Positions 44,627-55,928 of a stretch of DNA of 64,000 nt are shown piece by piece. Origin of the DNA: Kappaphycus alvarezii (taxonomy: Eukaryota > Rhodophyta > Florideophyceae > Gigartinales > Solieriaceae). Below the pieces are notes generated by a model. The model saw nothing but the letters and a program-made list of their open reading frames with translations, made no database searches and was not told the DNA's origin. Within the stretch, counting starts at the first letter, position 1; each line of letters starts with the position of its first letter. The stretch covers positions 1,116,001-1,180,000 of the forward strand of contig NADL03000748.1 in the NCBI GenBank assembly GCA_002205965.3, written 5' to 3'. A program made the translations under genes and the position numbers.

Positions 44627-46210
44627 TGTTGTTGATTTGGCAAGACGATCACATGACCCCACATCGGTGCCAAATCTCATAAGAGGCATGAGGCATGTTC
44701 CACGTGTACACATGCACACGTGTTGAATGAAGGATGGCCCTAAGGCATTCCGGAAGAAATCCAGAGTTCCAGGGACGAAAGTACGATTTTGAGAGATCAG
44801 CGATTTAGAGGGCAAAATGTTGTTAATGGGGTGATTTTACGTAGGGTAGGGTACTATAAGTGGATGATGAGTATACTGTATAAGAGGTATGTCGAGGTAA
44901 GGTATGTACACGTGTACGTGGTGGCAGTTGTGTATGTGATGTACACGTGGTACAGCAAAGAGTAGAAACCTTGTGTGCAGTGGTGTACCCAAACTGTACT
45001 GGTGTCAAGTTTCGTATTGTACGTCGTACTGTGCTTCTTACTGTACCTCGTACTGTGCTTCTTACTGTACCTCGTACTGTACTTCTTACTGCACTTGGGA
45101 TTCGTACAGTGGGAGTTGGTTATGAAAATACTATCATAGCTACACCGCTCCGGTCTCTCCAGGTACAGTAGAATGCCTGCTGTATCCGCCGGCTGCATCC
45201 AAATCAGTTTTGTGATTCTATAATACTTATGAGGTTTCTAGTTATGATTATGGTTAGTCCGGCTGCATCCGAAATCAGTTATGTTTTTCTACCATACGTA
45301 TGAGGTTTCTGATTATGATTACGGTTTGCCGCTGCATTCAAAATCAGTTATGTGATTCTATAATACGTATGAGGTTTCTGATTATGATTACGGTTTGCCG
45401 GCTGCATTCGAAATCAGTTATGTGATTCTACCATACGTATGAGGTTTCTGATTATGATTAAGGTTTGCCGGCTGCATCCAAAATCAGTTGTGTGATTCCA
45501 TAATACGTATGAGGTTTCTGATTATGATTACGGTTTGCCGGCTGCATCCAAAATCAGTTATGTGATTCTATAATACGTACGAGGTTTCTAGTTATGATTA
45601 TGGTTAGTCCGGCTGCATCCGAAATCAGTTATGTGATTCTACCATACGTATGAGGTTTCTGATTATGATTACGGTTTGCCGGCTGCATCCAAAATCAGTT
45701 ATGTGATTCTATAATACGTATGAGGTTTCTAGTTATGATTATTGTTAGTCCGGCTGCATCCGAAATCAGTTGTGTGATTCCATAATACGTATGAGGTTTC
45801 TAGTTATGATTATGGTTAGTCCGGCTGCATCCGAAATCAGTTGTGTGATTCCATAATACGTATGACGGGTTGAGTCCGTTAGTTTGGCACAAAAGAATTC
45901 GATTCGGATGAGTTTACAAAATAAGGTGCTGTATTGATGTGTGTATTGGGCCAAACTGTCTTACATGAATTTGACAACTTTGGAAGCAGTTCTAAAAATG
46001 CCCCAATTGAACGTTATTACTGGGCCAATATGTTTCAATCTGTCCAAATGGTTCAGTTTCTATGTTTTTGTTAATGGACGCAGTGAGTTAGAGAGTAGTT
46101 GCAGGTTGTACTTAAGGTCAGAATTTTAGAGTACCAAGTAAATTCTGGGTAGCCAAGCCCGAAGCTTCATCCTCTCTCCCACCAGCCTTCCCCATCGCAA
46201 CTAATCTTCA
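44627..46210 (+). repeat. Chimeric LTR: B start, G end
   Basis: It begins TGTTGTTGATTTGGCAAG like LTR-B, but from about 44875 (TATAAGAGGTATGTCGAGG) it follows LTR-G and ends AACTAATCTTCA like LTR-G. Length 1584 bp. It differs from the pure B LTR at the other end of this element. Confidence 0.85.
45185..45880 (+). repeat. Roughly 70-bp minisatellite in the chimeric LTR
   Basis: About ten G-type units with TGCATCCAAAATCAGTTATG and the palindrome CATACGTATG or a close form. Confidence 0.88.
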
Positions 46211-46697
46211 TTGCAAACTCTAGAGGGCTTCAGCGATGCAGACTGGGGTGGTTGCTTGGACTCGAGAAAGTCCACCAGTGGATATGTGTTCAAACTGTGT
46301 GGGGGAGCTATTAGTTGGTCATCTAGGAGACAAACGGTCGTTGCGAAATCCACATGCGAAGCAGAGTATATTGCACTGTGTGAGGCTTGCAAAGAGGCAG
46401 CTTGGCTCAGGTGCCTTCTTGCAGACGCATTGGGAAAGTCGAAAGACAGCACAGTTACAATCGGTGTGATAAGCTGGTACAATAGCGTTTGCGGGTAACG
46501 AAGGAGTGAACAGGCGAAATAAGCAAATTGACATATCATATCATTTTGTCCGAGATGCTGTGACTCGAAAAATTGTTTCACTTTTTCACGTACCTTCTAC
46601 AGATATGCCAGCAGATATACTCACCAAGCCTCTTGGTCGCATTCTATTTATAAAATGCATAAAATCTCTAGGCCTCGGAGGGCTGCACGATGCTTAG
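46211..46697 (+). pseudogene. Second copy of copia-B RNase H
   Basis: It begins abruptly at TTGCAAACTCTAGAGGG, right after the chimeric LTR end, and repeats 44115-44605 (SDADWGG, TCEAEYIAL, NRRNKQID, PLGR), with one base lost near 46465. It ends GLHDA-stop. RNase H-LTR-RNase H-LTR in tandem points to unequal recombination. Confidence 0.88.
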
Positions 46698-46716
46698 ATC
46701 ATGTAATCGAGGGGGG

Positions 46717-46744
46717 TGTTGTTGATTTGGCAAGACGATCACAT
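46717..46744 (+). repeat. LTR-B, first 28 bp (left of F insertion)
   Basis: TGTTGTTGATTTGGC up to CACAT. The LTR continues at 58845 after the F element; CACAT is present on both sides. Confidence 0.9.
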
Positions 46745-47135
46745 TGTTGAAAAGGGTAGGTGGAGAAAGGGATGTAGTGCCGAGTCTAACTTTACTCATC
46801 TCGAACAATCAGGTGCTTATATGCACCAACACACTACACTATTACCCTAGGTTACGTTTCTACCATCGTACATGACAGTCCAGCTCACCTATTCTGATGA
46901 CATCACACGTAATCATCAATTCACTGTGATCACCACATCATAGTTACGTGCATGTACGTAACATTCTACATCACTGTAATCCATCCATGTCATCACAATT
47001 CACATCACCCGTAACCTGTAATCACACAACCGGTGACAGCAAACTTGTATAGTACATATACACCTCCACTCGCACATACTGTAATCACTTGTCATACCAT
47101 ACAGTATGTGCACACAGTGTACTGTACATCCAACA
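46745..47135 (-). repeat. LTR-F, 3' LTR (391-bp form)
   Basis: From TGTTGGATGTACAG (47135 backward) to TTTTCAACA. Follows the polypurine tract GACAGGGGGGG. Confidence 0.93.
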
Positions 47136-47144
47136 CCCCCCCTG

Positions 47145-49225
47145 TCACTGGTTTCGACGTTCCAATCCAAGTGATGCAACAAATGATTCCAACTTTACAC
47201 GTCCAATTGCTTTCGTTAGAACATCTGCAACCATGTCTTCGGTCGGGCAATACTCCAACGTCACCGGCTTGTTCGAAAGTGCCTCTCTCGTAAAGTGATA
47301 CCGGATATCGATGTGCTTAGTGCGACGCTTGACCGATGCATTTTTGGCCAAGTGCATAGCACCTTGGTTATCCACCTTCAGCATCATCGGTTCCATATCG
47401 CCATTCTCATCGGTACCCAGGTTGCCTACAAGCCGCTTAAGCCAAATCGCTTCCTTTACACCTTCACACAACCCAATGTACTCAGCCTCAGTTGAAGATA
47501 ATGCAACAACATCTTGTTGATGTGAGCACCATGATATCGCGGCACCGGCAAGCATGAATACATATCCGCCAGTCGACTTGCGGTTGCCAGTGTCACCTGC
47601 CCAGTCGGCATCAACATACCTAAATGGTACCATACCTGCGTTTCCATCATAACAGAGTCCATATTCCATAGTGTTAACCAAATAACGCATAATGCGTTTC
47701 ACTGCTTTCCAATGCACCTCCCCTGGCCGTTCAACTTACTTGGCCAGTTTGCACACTGCAAATGCAATATCCGGACGTGTACCAACCATCAAGTACATCA
47801 AGCACCCGATGGCCTCGCGATATGGAACATCCGCGATTTCTTCATCAGCGATATCGGCATCTAAGTCCAACTTGACCTCCATAGGTGTGTTCATCCCTTT
47901 GGCCTCCGACATGTTGAACCGCTCCAATACAGCCTTGACGTACTTGGATTGGCACAGATGAAGACGTTTTCCGTTGATATCACGATAGATTTCGAATCCC
48001 AAACATGTACGGACTTCGTTCAAGTCCTTCATACGAAAACGTTTGCACAACTGTTCCTTGACTTATTGCAGCTTCGTAAGGCTGTTGCAAGCAATAAGAA
48101 GATCATCCACATAGAGTGCACCAATCACAAATGTGTCTCGATCGCGATAAAAGTACACACATTCGTCCGCTTCGTTACGACTCATGCGAAGCTCCCTCGT
48201 TAGGAACTCCTCAATCTTCTTGTGCCATCGACATGATGCTTGTTTCAAACCGTATATGGCCTTCCAAAGTCGACATACCCAATGTTCCCTGCCCTTGCGT
48301 TTAAACCCTTCTGGCTGCTCGAGGTAAATACGATACAAACCGTTGGTGCGTGGTGCTTGTAGGATGGTTGTGGAACCCTTCGTGACGATACAAGTGCCAC
48401 CTTCAAATGCGATCTTCATGCCTGCACGTTCCATCGTCGAAACCGAAATCAGATGATAGGCGAGTTCCGGTACCCACAACACATTCTTCAAATGGCGCAC
48501 AGCACACTTGCCGTTCACATTCATACGTAGGATGACCGAGCCACGACCGCGAGCAGTCACACTCGAGTCATTACCCATGCCAACATCGAAAGCGGCAGTT
48601 CCTTCGAAGTCTTGAAACAACGACTTGTCAAAGGTCATATGCGATGTAGTACCAGAGTCGACATGCCAGGTCATTGAACTAGCCTGTGATACTTTCTGCG
48701 AGGATGCCATGAGGCACACAAAGTCACCAGAGTCACTAGTTTCACCATCGCTGTCATCTTTGTTGTTGGCATTACCGACGACGGCCTTCGACTTGTTGGC
48801 CTTTTCTTTCTCGTCGCTCTGTTTCTTCCAACAAAATCGCTCGGTGTGACCATCCTTACCGCAGTAGTCGCAATGGTGATTCCTGCACGACTGTCGGGAC
48901 TGACGGCCCATCAATGCAGAGTCCGTCTTGCTTGTCCCCGCGTCACTCTGGCGATCGTCCATGCGTTGTTCCTCCTGGAGCAAACGACTCTTCACAAAGT
49001 CCACCGTAAGAGGCTTGTCATCAACGACCGTATCGATTGCAACGATGAGATGTTCAAAGCGCTCAGGTAGGCCACACAGGATACTCATTGCGATATCTGA
49101 GTCCTCAACATTGACATCCATGGACTTCAGGTCGGATGCCAACTGGCGCACACGATTCACAAAGGCCAGTACCTTCTCACCATCGTGCATCTTTGCAGAG
49201 TAGAACTCGCGACGGGCTTTGATCA
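47145..49225 (-). pseudogene. Copia-F gag-protease-RT-RNase H (F3), integrase deleted
   Basis: One reading frame from 49225 to the stop at 47145 apart from two nonsense changes (TAA at 48063-48065 and 47736-47738). Order: Gag C-terminal half (RREFYSAKMHDGEKVLAF), zinc knuckle CDYCGKDGHTERFC, protease WHVDSGTTSHMTFDK. An in-frame deletion near 48330 then jumps from RTNGLYR to IYLEQPEGF, removing the GAG-pre-integrase region, all of integrase and the RT start. After that come LYVDDLLIACNS, FRMKDLNEVRTCLGFE and RNase H (ADWAGDTGNRK, STEAEYIGL). F1 and F2 lack RT but have integrase; F3 lacks integrase but keeps the RT active-site box. Confidence 0.9.
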
Positions 49226-50884
49226 TGAAGATGAGTTGCGATGGGGAAAGCTGGTGGGAGAGAGGATGAAGCTGCGGGCTTGGCTACCCAGAATTTACTC
49301 GGTACTCTAAAATTCTGACCTTAAGTACAACCTGCAACTACTCTCTAACTCACTGCGTCCATTAACAAAAACATAGAAACTGAACCATTTGGACAGATTG
49401 AAACATATTGGCCCAGTAATAACGTTCAATTGGGGCATTTTTAGAACTGCTTCCAAAGTTGTCAAATTCGTGTAAGACAGTTTGGCCCAATACACACATC
49501 AATACAGCACCTTATTTTGTAAACTCAACCGAATCGAATTCTTTTGTGCCAAAAAAACGGACTCAACCCGTTATACGTATAATGGAATCACACAACTGAT
49601 TTGGATGCAGCCGGCAAACCGTAATCATAATCAGAAACTTCATAAGTGTTATAGAATCACATAGCTGATTTTGGATGCAGCCGGATAACTCGTAATCATA
49701 ATTAGAAACCTCATACGTATTATAGAATCATATAACTGATTTTGGATGCAGCCGGCAAACCTTAATCATAATCAGAAACCTCATACGTATGGTAGAATCA
49801 CATAACTGATTTCGGATGCAATCGGCAAACCTTAATCATAATCAGAAATCTCATACGTATGGTAGAATCACATAACTGATTTCGGATGCAGCCGGCAAAC
49901 CGTAATCATAATCAGAAACTTCATACGTGTTATAGAATCATATAACTGATTTTGGATGCAGCCGGATAACCTTAATCATAATCAGAAACCTCATACGTAT
50001 GGTAGAATCACATAACTGATTTCGAATGCAGCCGGCAAACCGTAATCATAATCAGAAACCTCATACGTATAGTAGAATGACATAACTGATTTTGGATGCA
50101 GCCGAACTAACCATAATCATAACTAGAAACCTCATACGTATTATAGAATCACAAAACTGATTTTGGATGCAGCCGGTGGATACAGCAGGCATTCTACTGT
50201 ACCTGGAGAGACCGGAGCGGTGTGCCATGATAGTATTTTCATAACCAACTCCCACTGTACGAACTCAAGTGCAGTAAGAAGTACAGTACGAGGTACAGTA
50301 AGAAGCACAGTACGAGGTACAGTACGAAACTTGACACCAGTACAGTATGTGTACACCACTGCACCAAAGGTTTCTACTCTTTGCTGTACCACGTGTACAT
50401 CACATACACAACTGCCACCACGTACACGTGTACATACCTTACCTCGACATACCTCTTATACAGTATACTCCTCACCCACTTACAGTGCCCTACCCTATGT
50501 AAAATGACCCCATAAACACCATTCTGCCCTCTAAAATAGCTCAAAGTCAACCTTACACCTCTACAGCCATTACACGTGTACATCACCAGCCAATAGAATT
50601 GCAGCATTTAACCTATCAGCCAATAGGATTAAAGCAGGCAATTCTTAGCCTAGGCATTATGGGCCAAGTTCCACTTGTCAACAATTATGCAAAATTTGCA
50701 TTTATCGTCGACCCCTCGAAAATGGCTTTTCGTCCCCGGCAACTTTGTTTTTCGGGTAAATTTGGCATATATTATCCTTCAGAACCACATGTGTCCACGT
50801 GTACAGATATACAGCTTCCCAACCTCCGTGCGAGACGTCTAGTCAAGGCGATGGGCGTGTGATCGTCTCACAAAATCACCAACA
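49226..50884 (-). repeat. LTR-G, 3' LTR with minisatellite
   Basis: 1659 bp, TGTTGGTGATTTTG to CTCATCTTCA on the minus strand. The minisatellite spans about 49575-50170 with eight or nine 70-bp units. Confidence 0.92.
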
Positions 50885-50903
50885 CCCCCCTCGATCACAT
50901 GCC

Positions 50904-53900
50904 CTAAGCATCGCGCAGATCGCCAAGTCCCAGAAACCTCACACATTTATTGAACGAAAGTCGTCCAAGAGGCTTCGTTAGTATATCTGCTGGCATTTCG
51001 GAAGACGGTACACGGAAGAGGGAAACAATATTGCGATGGATAGCATCTCTGACAAAGTGGTATGAGATATCGATATGCTTGTTACGCCGGTTGACCCCCT
51101 CGTTGCCTGCAAAGGATATAGTTCCTGTATTATCACAACCGATTGTAACAGTACCATCTTCTGATTTTCCAATGCATCTGCCAGAAGGCATCTTAGCCAG
51201 GCGGCTTCTTTGCAGGCATCACAAAGCGCGATGTACTCTGCTTCGCAGGTAGACTTTGCAACAACCGTTTGCCTCCTCGACGACCAGCTGACGGCTCCAC
51301 ACAAAGCTTGAATACATAGCCGCTGGTGGACTTTCTTGAGTTCAAGCAGCCACCCCAGTCCGCATCACTAAAGCCTTCGAGGTACTCCACTGAGAGATTT
51401 CCGTTTAGGACTACACCAGTTGAGAGTGTTCCTTTGATGAACCTCAAAACCCTTTTCGCGGCCTGCCAGTGGTCCTCGCGAGGCTTCTCACAGTGTTGAG
51501 ACAGTTTTCCAACGGCGTAGGCTAAATCTGGACGAGAACCAACCATCAGGAACATCAGACAGCCGATGATCTGTCGATACGGGACATCGCAGTACGGGCT
51601 TGTCGAAGACTCGGGGTGGAATCCCTGTTCCATTGTGTAGTCACGGAATTACAACTGAACATTCCAAAACGTTTCAGTACGGATTCGGCATACGCCTTCT
51701 GCGATATACAGACTAGCTTGGACGACCTTTTCCTACTAATTTCAAGCCCTATGCACTTTTTCGCCTCTCCCAGGTCTTTCATCTCAAACCTTTTATTTAA
51801 TTCCGCTTTCATCCAGGCCACGGCGGTTATATCACTACCGGCGAGCAGCAAGTCATCCACATAAAGGGCAATGAGCATTATGCTGTCATTCGATATGTTT
51901 GTGTACAAGCACGCGTCACTTCTCGTCGTCTTAAACCCAAGCCCATTAATCAAGAAGTCGTCAATCTTTTTGTGCCATTGACGACTCGCTTGTTTAAGGC
52001 CATAAATAGCCTTGAGGAGTTTGCAAACATGGTTTGGTTTGGAAGGGTCGACGCATCCTTCCGGTTGTTCCATGTAAATATCCTCCTCTAATTCTCCATT
52101 TAGAAACGCGGTAACCACGTCCATTTGGTGGAGCTCAAAGTCAAAATGGGCAACAATAGCTAGTAGCAATCGAATTGTCGTGAATTTGATTACCGGGGCG
52201 AAAGTCTCTGAGTAATCAACTCCTTCAATCTGCTGGAAACCTCTTGCGACTAGGCGACCCTTTCCTTGCTGAATAAGGTGGCCCTGATCATCTGGAATAT
52301 CTTTAACGGTGAAAACCCAGCGCGATGAGAGGATGTTAGAGGCTTGTGAGCGCGGAACCAGCGTCCAAGTCTGGTTTTTGCGTTGGGATTTTAACTCTTT
52401 GTCAACTGCTTTCTGCCAGAAATCTGGTTGCGTCCCACTCATCGCTTCCTTGAACGAGTCTGGTACCGGAACATCCTCATTAGACGTGCTGAGTAAATTA
52501 GTTCCTAAGAGGCCCTTCCACCATTGTCTTGGTGGGCGACGTGATCGACCTGATCTGCGAAGTGGTACATTGCTAGGTCCATCTCCGTCTGCACCACTTG
52601 TATGCTCTGGTTCCAAGCTCGCATCCGGGGGCTCTGGGTTCATATTTGGATTTAGAACGGGCTCATTTTGACCTCCAATGACTCAGAGTTGCCATTTTCA
52701 CCGATATTTGCCATTAAAGTATCGGGGTCAGTTTCGTCAGCAACGCTCACATCCTCTGGCTCAAAATTTTCGTCATTTTGATGCGATATATTGTCGTCAA
52801 CCGAACAAGGCCCTCGCCTGGACTCATCAAACTGCACATTTCGTGAAATAACTACGCGATTCAGTTCGTCATCCCATACCTTATAGGCCTTCGTTCCGGC
52901 TGGGTATCCAAGAAACATTCCTTTCACTGCACGTTCATCAAGTTTCTGCACCTCATGGCATGCAGTTTGTACCAGCATTGGCAGCCAAATACCCTCAAGT
53001 GAGACACATCTGGTTTATCCTTCATCCACAAGTGATGAGGCGTAATGGAACTTCCCAAGGCTCTGGTTGTTACACGATTCCGCACATACACGGCATTGTC
53101 TAGGGCTTCAGCCCAAAATGACTTTGGAACCTGCATGTGGGACAGCATAGACCGAACCAGATCTATCAATGTACGGTTGAACCGTTCTGCGACGCCATTT
53201 TGTTCAGGCGTGTAAGCGGCGGTCGTTTGATGAACCGTTCCTTGTGAGGATAAGAAGGATTGGAACTGCGAGGAAAGATACTCCCCTCCACGATCTGAAC
53301 GAAACACTTTCACTCGCTGACCGGTATGCGTAAGGGCATAATTGGCAAACTTCTTATAGAACTCGAAAGTTTCATCTTTACTTTTCATCGGATAGACAAC
53401 GCTCCAGTTGGAGTAATCATCGATGAACGTGACAAAGTATCTCGCACCACCTAATGACTGTGTTTGGAGTGGGCCACAGACGTCCGAATGGACTAAGTCT
53501 AGCAGCTGCTTTGCCCTACCTCCTGAGCGATGTTTGGGAATTACAGCACGAGTTGCTTTTCCTACCACACAAGCATCGCATTTCACGGAATCACAGTCAG
53601 AAGATGAGCCAGTATCTTTGTATCATTTGAAGAAGAAAGATGAAGTCCACTTACCACGTTCTTGCGAGACATAGACAAGATTCCTTGAGTATGAACGTGA
53701 GCAAGTCTTTCGTGCCACGTCTTCAAAGAGGCTTTGTGAGCCGAATGAGTCATATCACACGTATCAAGCACGTAGAGTTCTCCTTTACTTGTCGCGGTTG
53801 CCACAGTACAGTCATTTTTCTTTACAGTACACTTGTCACGAACAAACTGAACATCAAGTCCATTGTCGACCATCTGGCGTACTGAAATTAGAGAAAAGGC

Positions 53901-55003
53901 AAAACTGGGAACGTGTAGCACATTGCTGAGCTTACAAGATTTTTCAATGCCGTTCACTGATAGCATCAAATGAATGCTCCCGACTCCAGCCACAATCGCA
54001 CAAGCCTTGGTTCCCATCTCAACGCGGCTGTTCGAGACCTCACGGTAGTCTGAAAAGAGGCTTTTGTCAAACGTCATGTGCGCGGAGCACCCGGAATCTA
54101 TAAGCCATGTGTTAGAGGTTATTTTAACGTTAGACTTATCCGCTTTGTTCACCAGACAAATATACTCCACCTCATTCACTTCCGAGCCATCCTTTTCTTG
54201 AGCGATCATTGCCGTTGGCTTCTGTAATTGCCTCCGCTGAAATCGTTCGGGTGGAGAAGGTCGCTTTCCATTAACATCCTTTCCCCAGCAACGGGAGGCG
54301 GTGTGTCCGGTGTGACCACAATTAGTGCACGTCAAGGAAGACTGGCGCCTTCCTTCAAAAACATTGCCAATAAGGGCGGCACTTGAAGTCATCTGTCGCC
54401 TGGACGACTTCATTGAAGCTCGTTGTTCCTCTTGAAGTAGACGACTTTTGACATACTCCACTCCAAAGGAGTTGTCTTCAGATCCAAGAGCGTCCAGAGC
54501 AACAATGAGGCTGTGAAAACGCGGTGGAAGGCCGTTAAGCACTGCCATAGCCATCTCTTTGTCATCGATAACGACCCCCATGGACTTCAAACGAGCCGCC
54601 AGGTGTCTCACACGTCCGATATACGGAAGCACCTTCTCATTTTCTAGCATACTGACAGTGTAAAACTCTCTACGAGCAGCCAACTTGTTCAGCAGCGTAT
54701 GTCGCTCAAACACCTCTAGAATAGCATCCCACATACCCTTGGCAGTAACAGCATCTCTTACATGGTCCAAATGGTCATCAGAAAGAGAAGCCCTATGATT
54801 GCTCTGGCTTTTCGATCTCCCTGCTTCCATGTCCTGTACGTTGAAGAATTTTCATCAGCAGGGACGGTATCATCTGTTATGTACTGTTCTACATCTCGCA
54901 GTGCCAAAAGTAGCTGTATTTTCTGCTTCCACACATAAAAATTCGTATCCGTCAGCTTCTCTATCTTCATTGACCCTCCTCCTTGATCTTCTCCGCTACT
55001 CAT
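50904..55003 (-). pseudogene. Copia-G gag-pol with several frameshifts
   Basis: ATG 55003 (MSSGEDQGGGSMKIEKL). Gag to about 54200 with zinc knuckle CTNCGHTGHTASRC (near 54310); protease WLIDSGCSAHMTFDK (near 54090); GAG-pre-integrase LKTWHERLAHVHTQG; integrase DLVHSDVCGP, FRSDRGGEY, PEQNGVAERFNRT (53180-53500); linker RSGRSRRPPRQWW; RT MDVVTAFLNGELEED and YVDDLLLAGSD (near 51860); RNase H SDADWGGCLNSRKSTSG, TCEAEYIAL, ending DLRDA-stop at 50904. Frame changes near 54790, 53600, 52955, 52650, 51640, 51290 and 51170 break it. Domain order and length are those of a complete copia polyprotein. It is closest to family B. Confidence 0.92.
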
Positions 55004-55046
55004 TGCAAATAGATTAGAGGTGCTTGTGTTCTGTTCGAAGATCCCA

Positions 55047-55070
55047 AACCGGGGACCGATAGTCCCTTGC
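55047..55070 (-). ncRNA. Leader hairpin with TATCG loop (family G)
   Basis: Minus-strand CAAG-GGAC-TATCG-GTCC with an outer CAAG/TTTG pairing; same position before gag as in B. A copy with one base lost lies at 35683-35706. Confidence 0.62.
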
Positions 55071-55166
55071 AATGGCAAGCCCACCTCTATAAGAACACAG
55101 CACACGAAACTCTAAGCTAAATGCAAAGGCCGAGCACTCGCTTTTAACCAAAGTATAGGATCCCTT

Positions 55167-55766
55167 TTACTGCTGAGACAAAAATACTTTCAAGTGATCT
55201 TTCCCGTTCTCGTGGCGTTTCAGAACTTCGTGGGAGTCGAACACTCTATCACAAACAGTACACCTAGGGGTCTCCTTTTTGTTGGCTACTCTAGTATTAT
55301 GACCCTTAGAATGTACGTGATCGTAGAATGTCTTAGCACTATTGCAGCTAATCTGGCAGGTCTTGCAGTACCTCTTGTGCCTCGGCGGAACTCGCTTCTT
55401 CGCCTTCAGCTCCCTCTTCGCGACTCGATCGGCAAGCGCTTTGGCTTTCTTGGCCGAGAGTCGTTGAATTTTTCTAATCGGCTTCTGTGGAGGTACTGAC
55501 CTGCGGGGGATCCTATATCCTTCCTGGGCGGCAGGAAGGGCGAGCGTCGGCGGCGGTGGTGTTGTCGGTTCAATAACCTCGATCCTCTCCACACTTGACC
55601 TCCTCCCTGACGGTAAACCTCTGACCGATGGAGCCCTGGGCACTCGCGGCACCAGGGCTAATTCCGAGTCTAGCACAACCCCGCAGAAGCAGGCACAGAT
55701 AGTGGAAGTGATCGTCAGTAACAGCTTTATGGAATTACAAGTCTTTAGACCAACCAAAAGGTGCAA
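55167..55766 (-). CDS. Leader ORF with two U1-type C2H2 zinc fingers (family G)
   Basis: An open frame of about 200 codons between primer site and gag, same strand as gag, ending SQQ-stop at 55167. From the N-terminus: a Pro-rich part with RVPRAP and EPTTPPPPTLALPA; a basic segment QRLSAKKAKALADRVAKREL, a likely nuclear or RNA-binding region; finger 1 CKTCQISCNSAKTFYDH with SKGH; finger 2 CTVCDRVFDSHEVLKRH with GKDH. Both have CX2C-X12-HX5H, the spacing of U1-C/matrin/JAZ fingers, which often bind double-stranded RNA or RNA-DNA hybrids. There is no ATG in the frame; it opens after a TGA near 55775 and the first near-cognate codon is TTG. Expression would need splicing (GTAAGT at 55881-55886 on the minus strand) or a non-AUG start. 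Copia elements usually have no such gene. Function unknown. Confidence 0.7.
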   Translation of the reverse strand: MHLLVGLKTCNSIKLLLTITSTICACFCGVVLDSELALVPRVPRAPSVRGLPSGRRSSVERIEVIEPTTPPPPTLALPAAQEGYRIPRRSVPPQKPIRKIQRLSAKKAKALADRVAKRELKAKKRVPPRHKRYCKTCQISCNSAKTFYDHVHSKGHNTRVANKKETPRCTVCDRVFDSHEVLKRHENGKDHLKVFLSQQ

Positions 55767-55914
55767 AGAGAATCACTTCGATGTGCAAAGAAATGGAATT
55801 ATTCAAAAACTTACCAGGAACGTGAGACATATTCAACAGGCTGAGACAAACAAAGCGAAACAGGACAACGACACAGGGCGACTTACGGGAATCAAAGAGA
55901 GAGATAGCGTTGAA

Positions 55915-55928
55915 CTGGGCCCATAACC
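55915..55928 (-). other. Primer binding site, half tRNAiMet (family G)
   Basis: CTGGGCCCATAACC on the plus strand, touching the LTR-G end. Confidence 0.92.
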
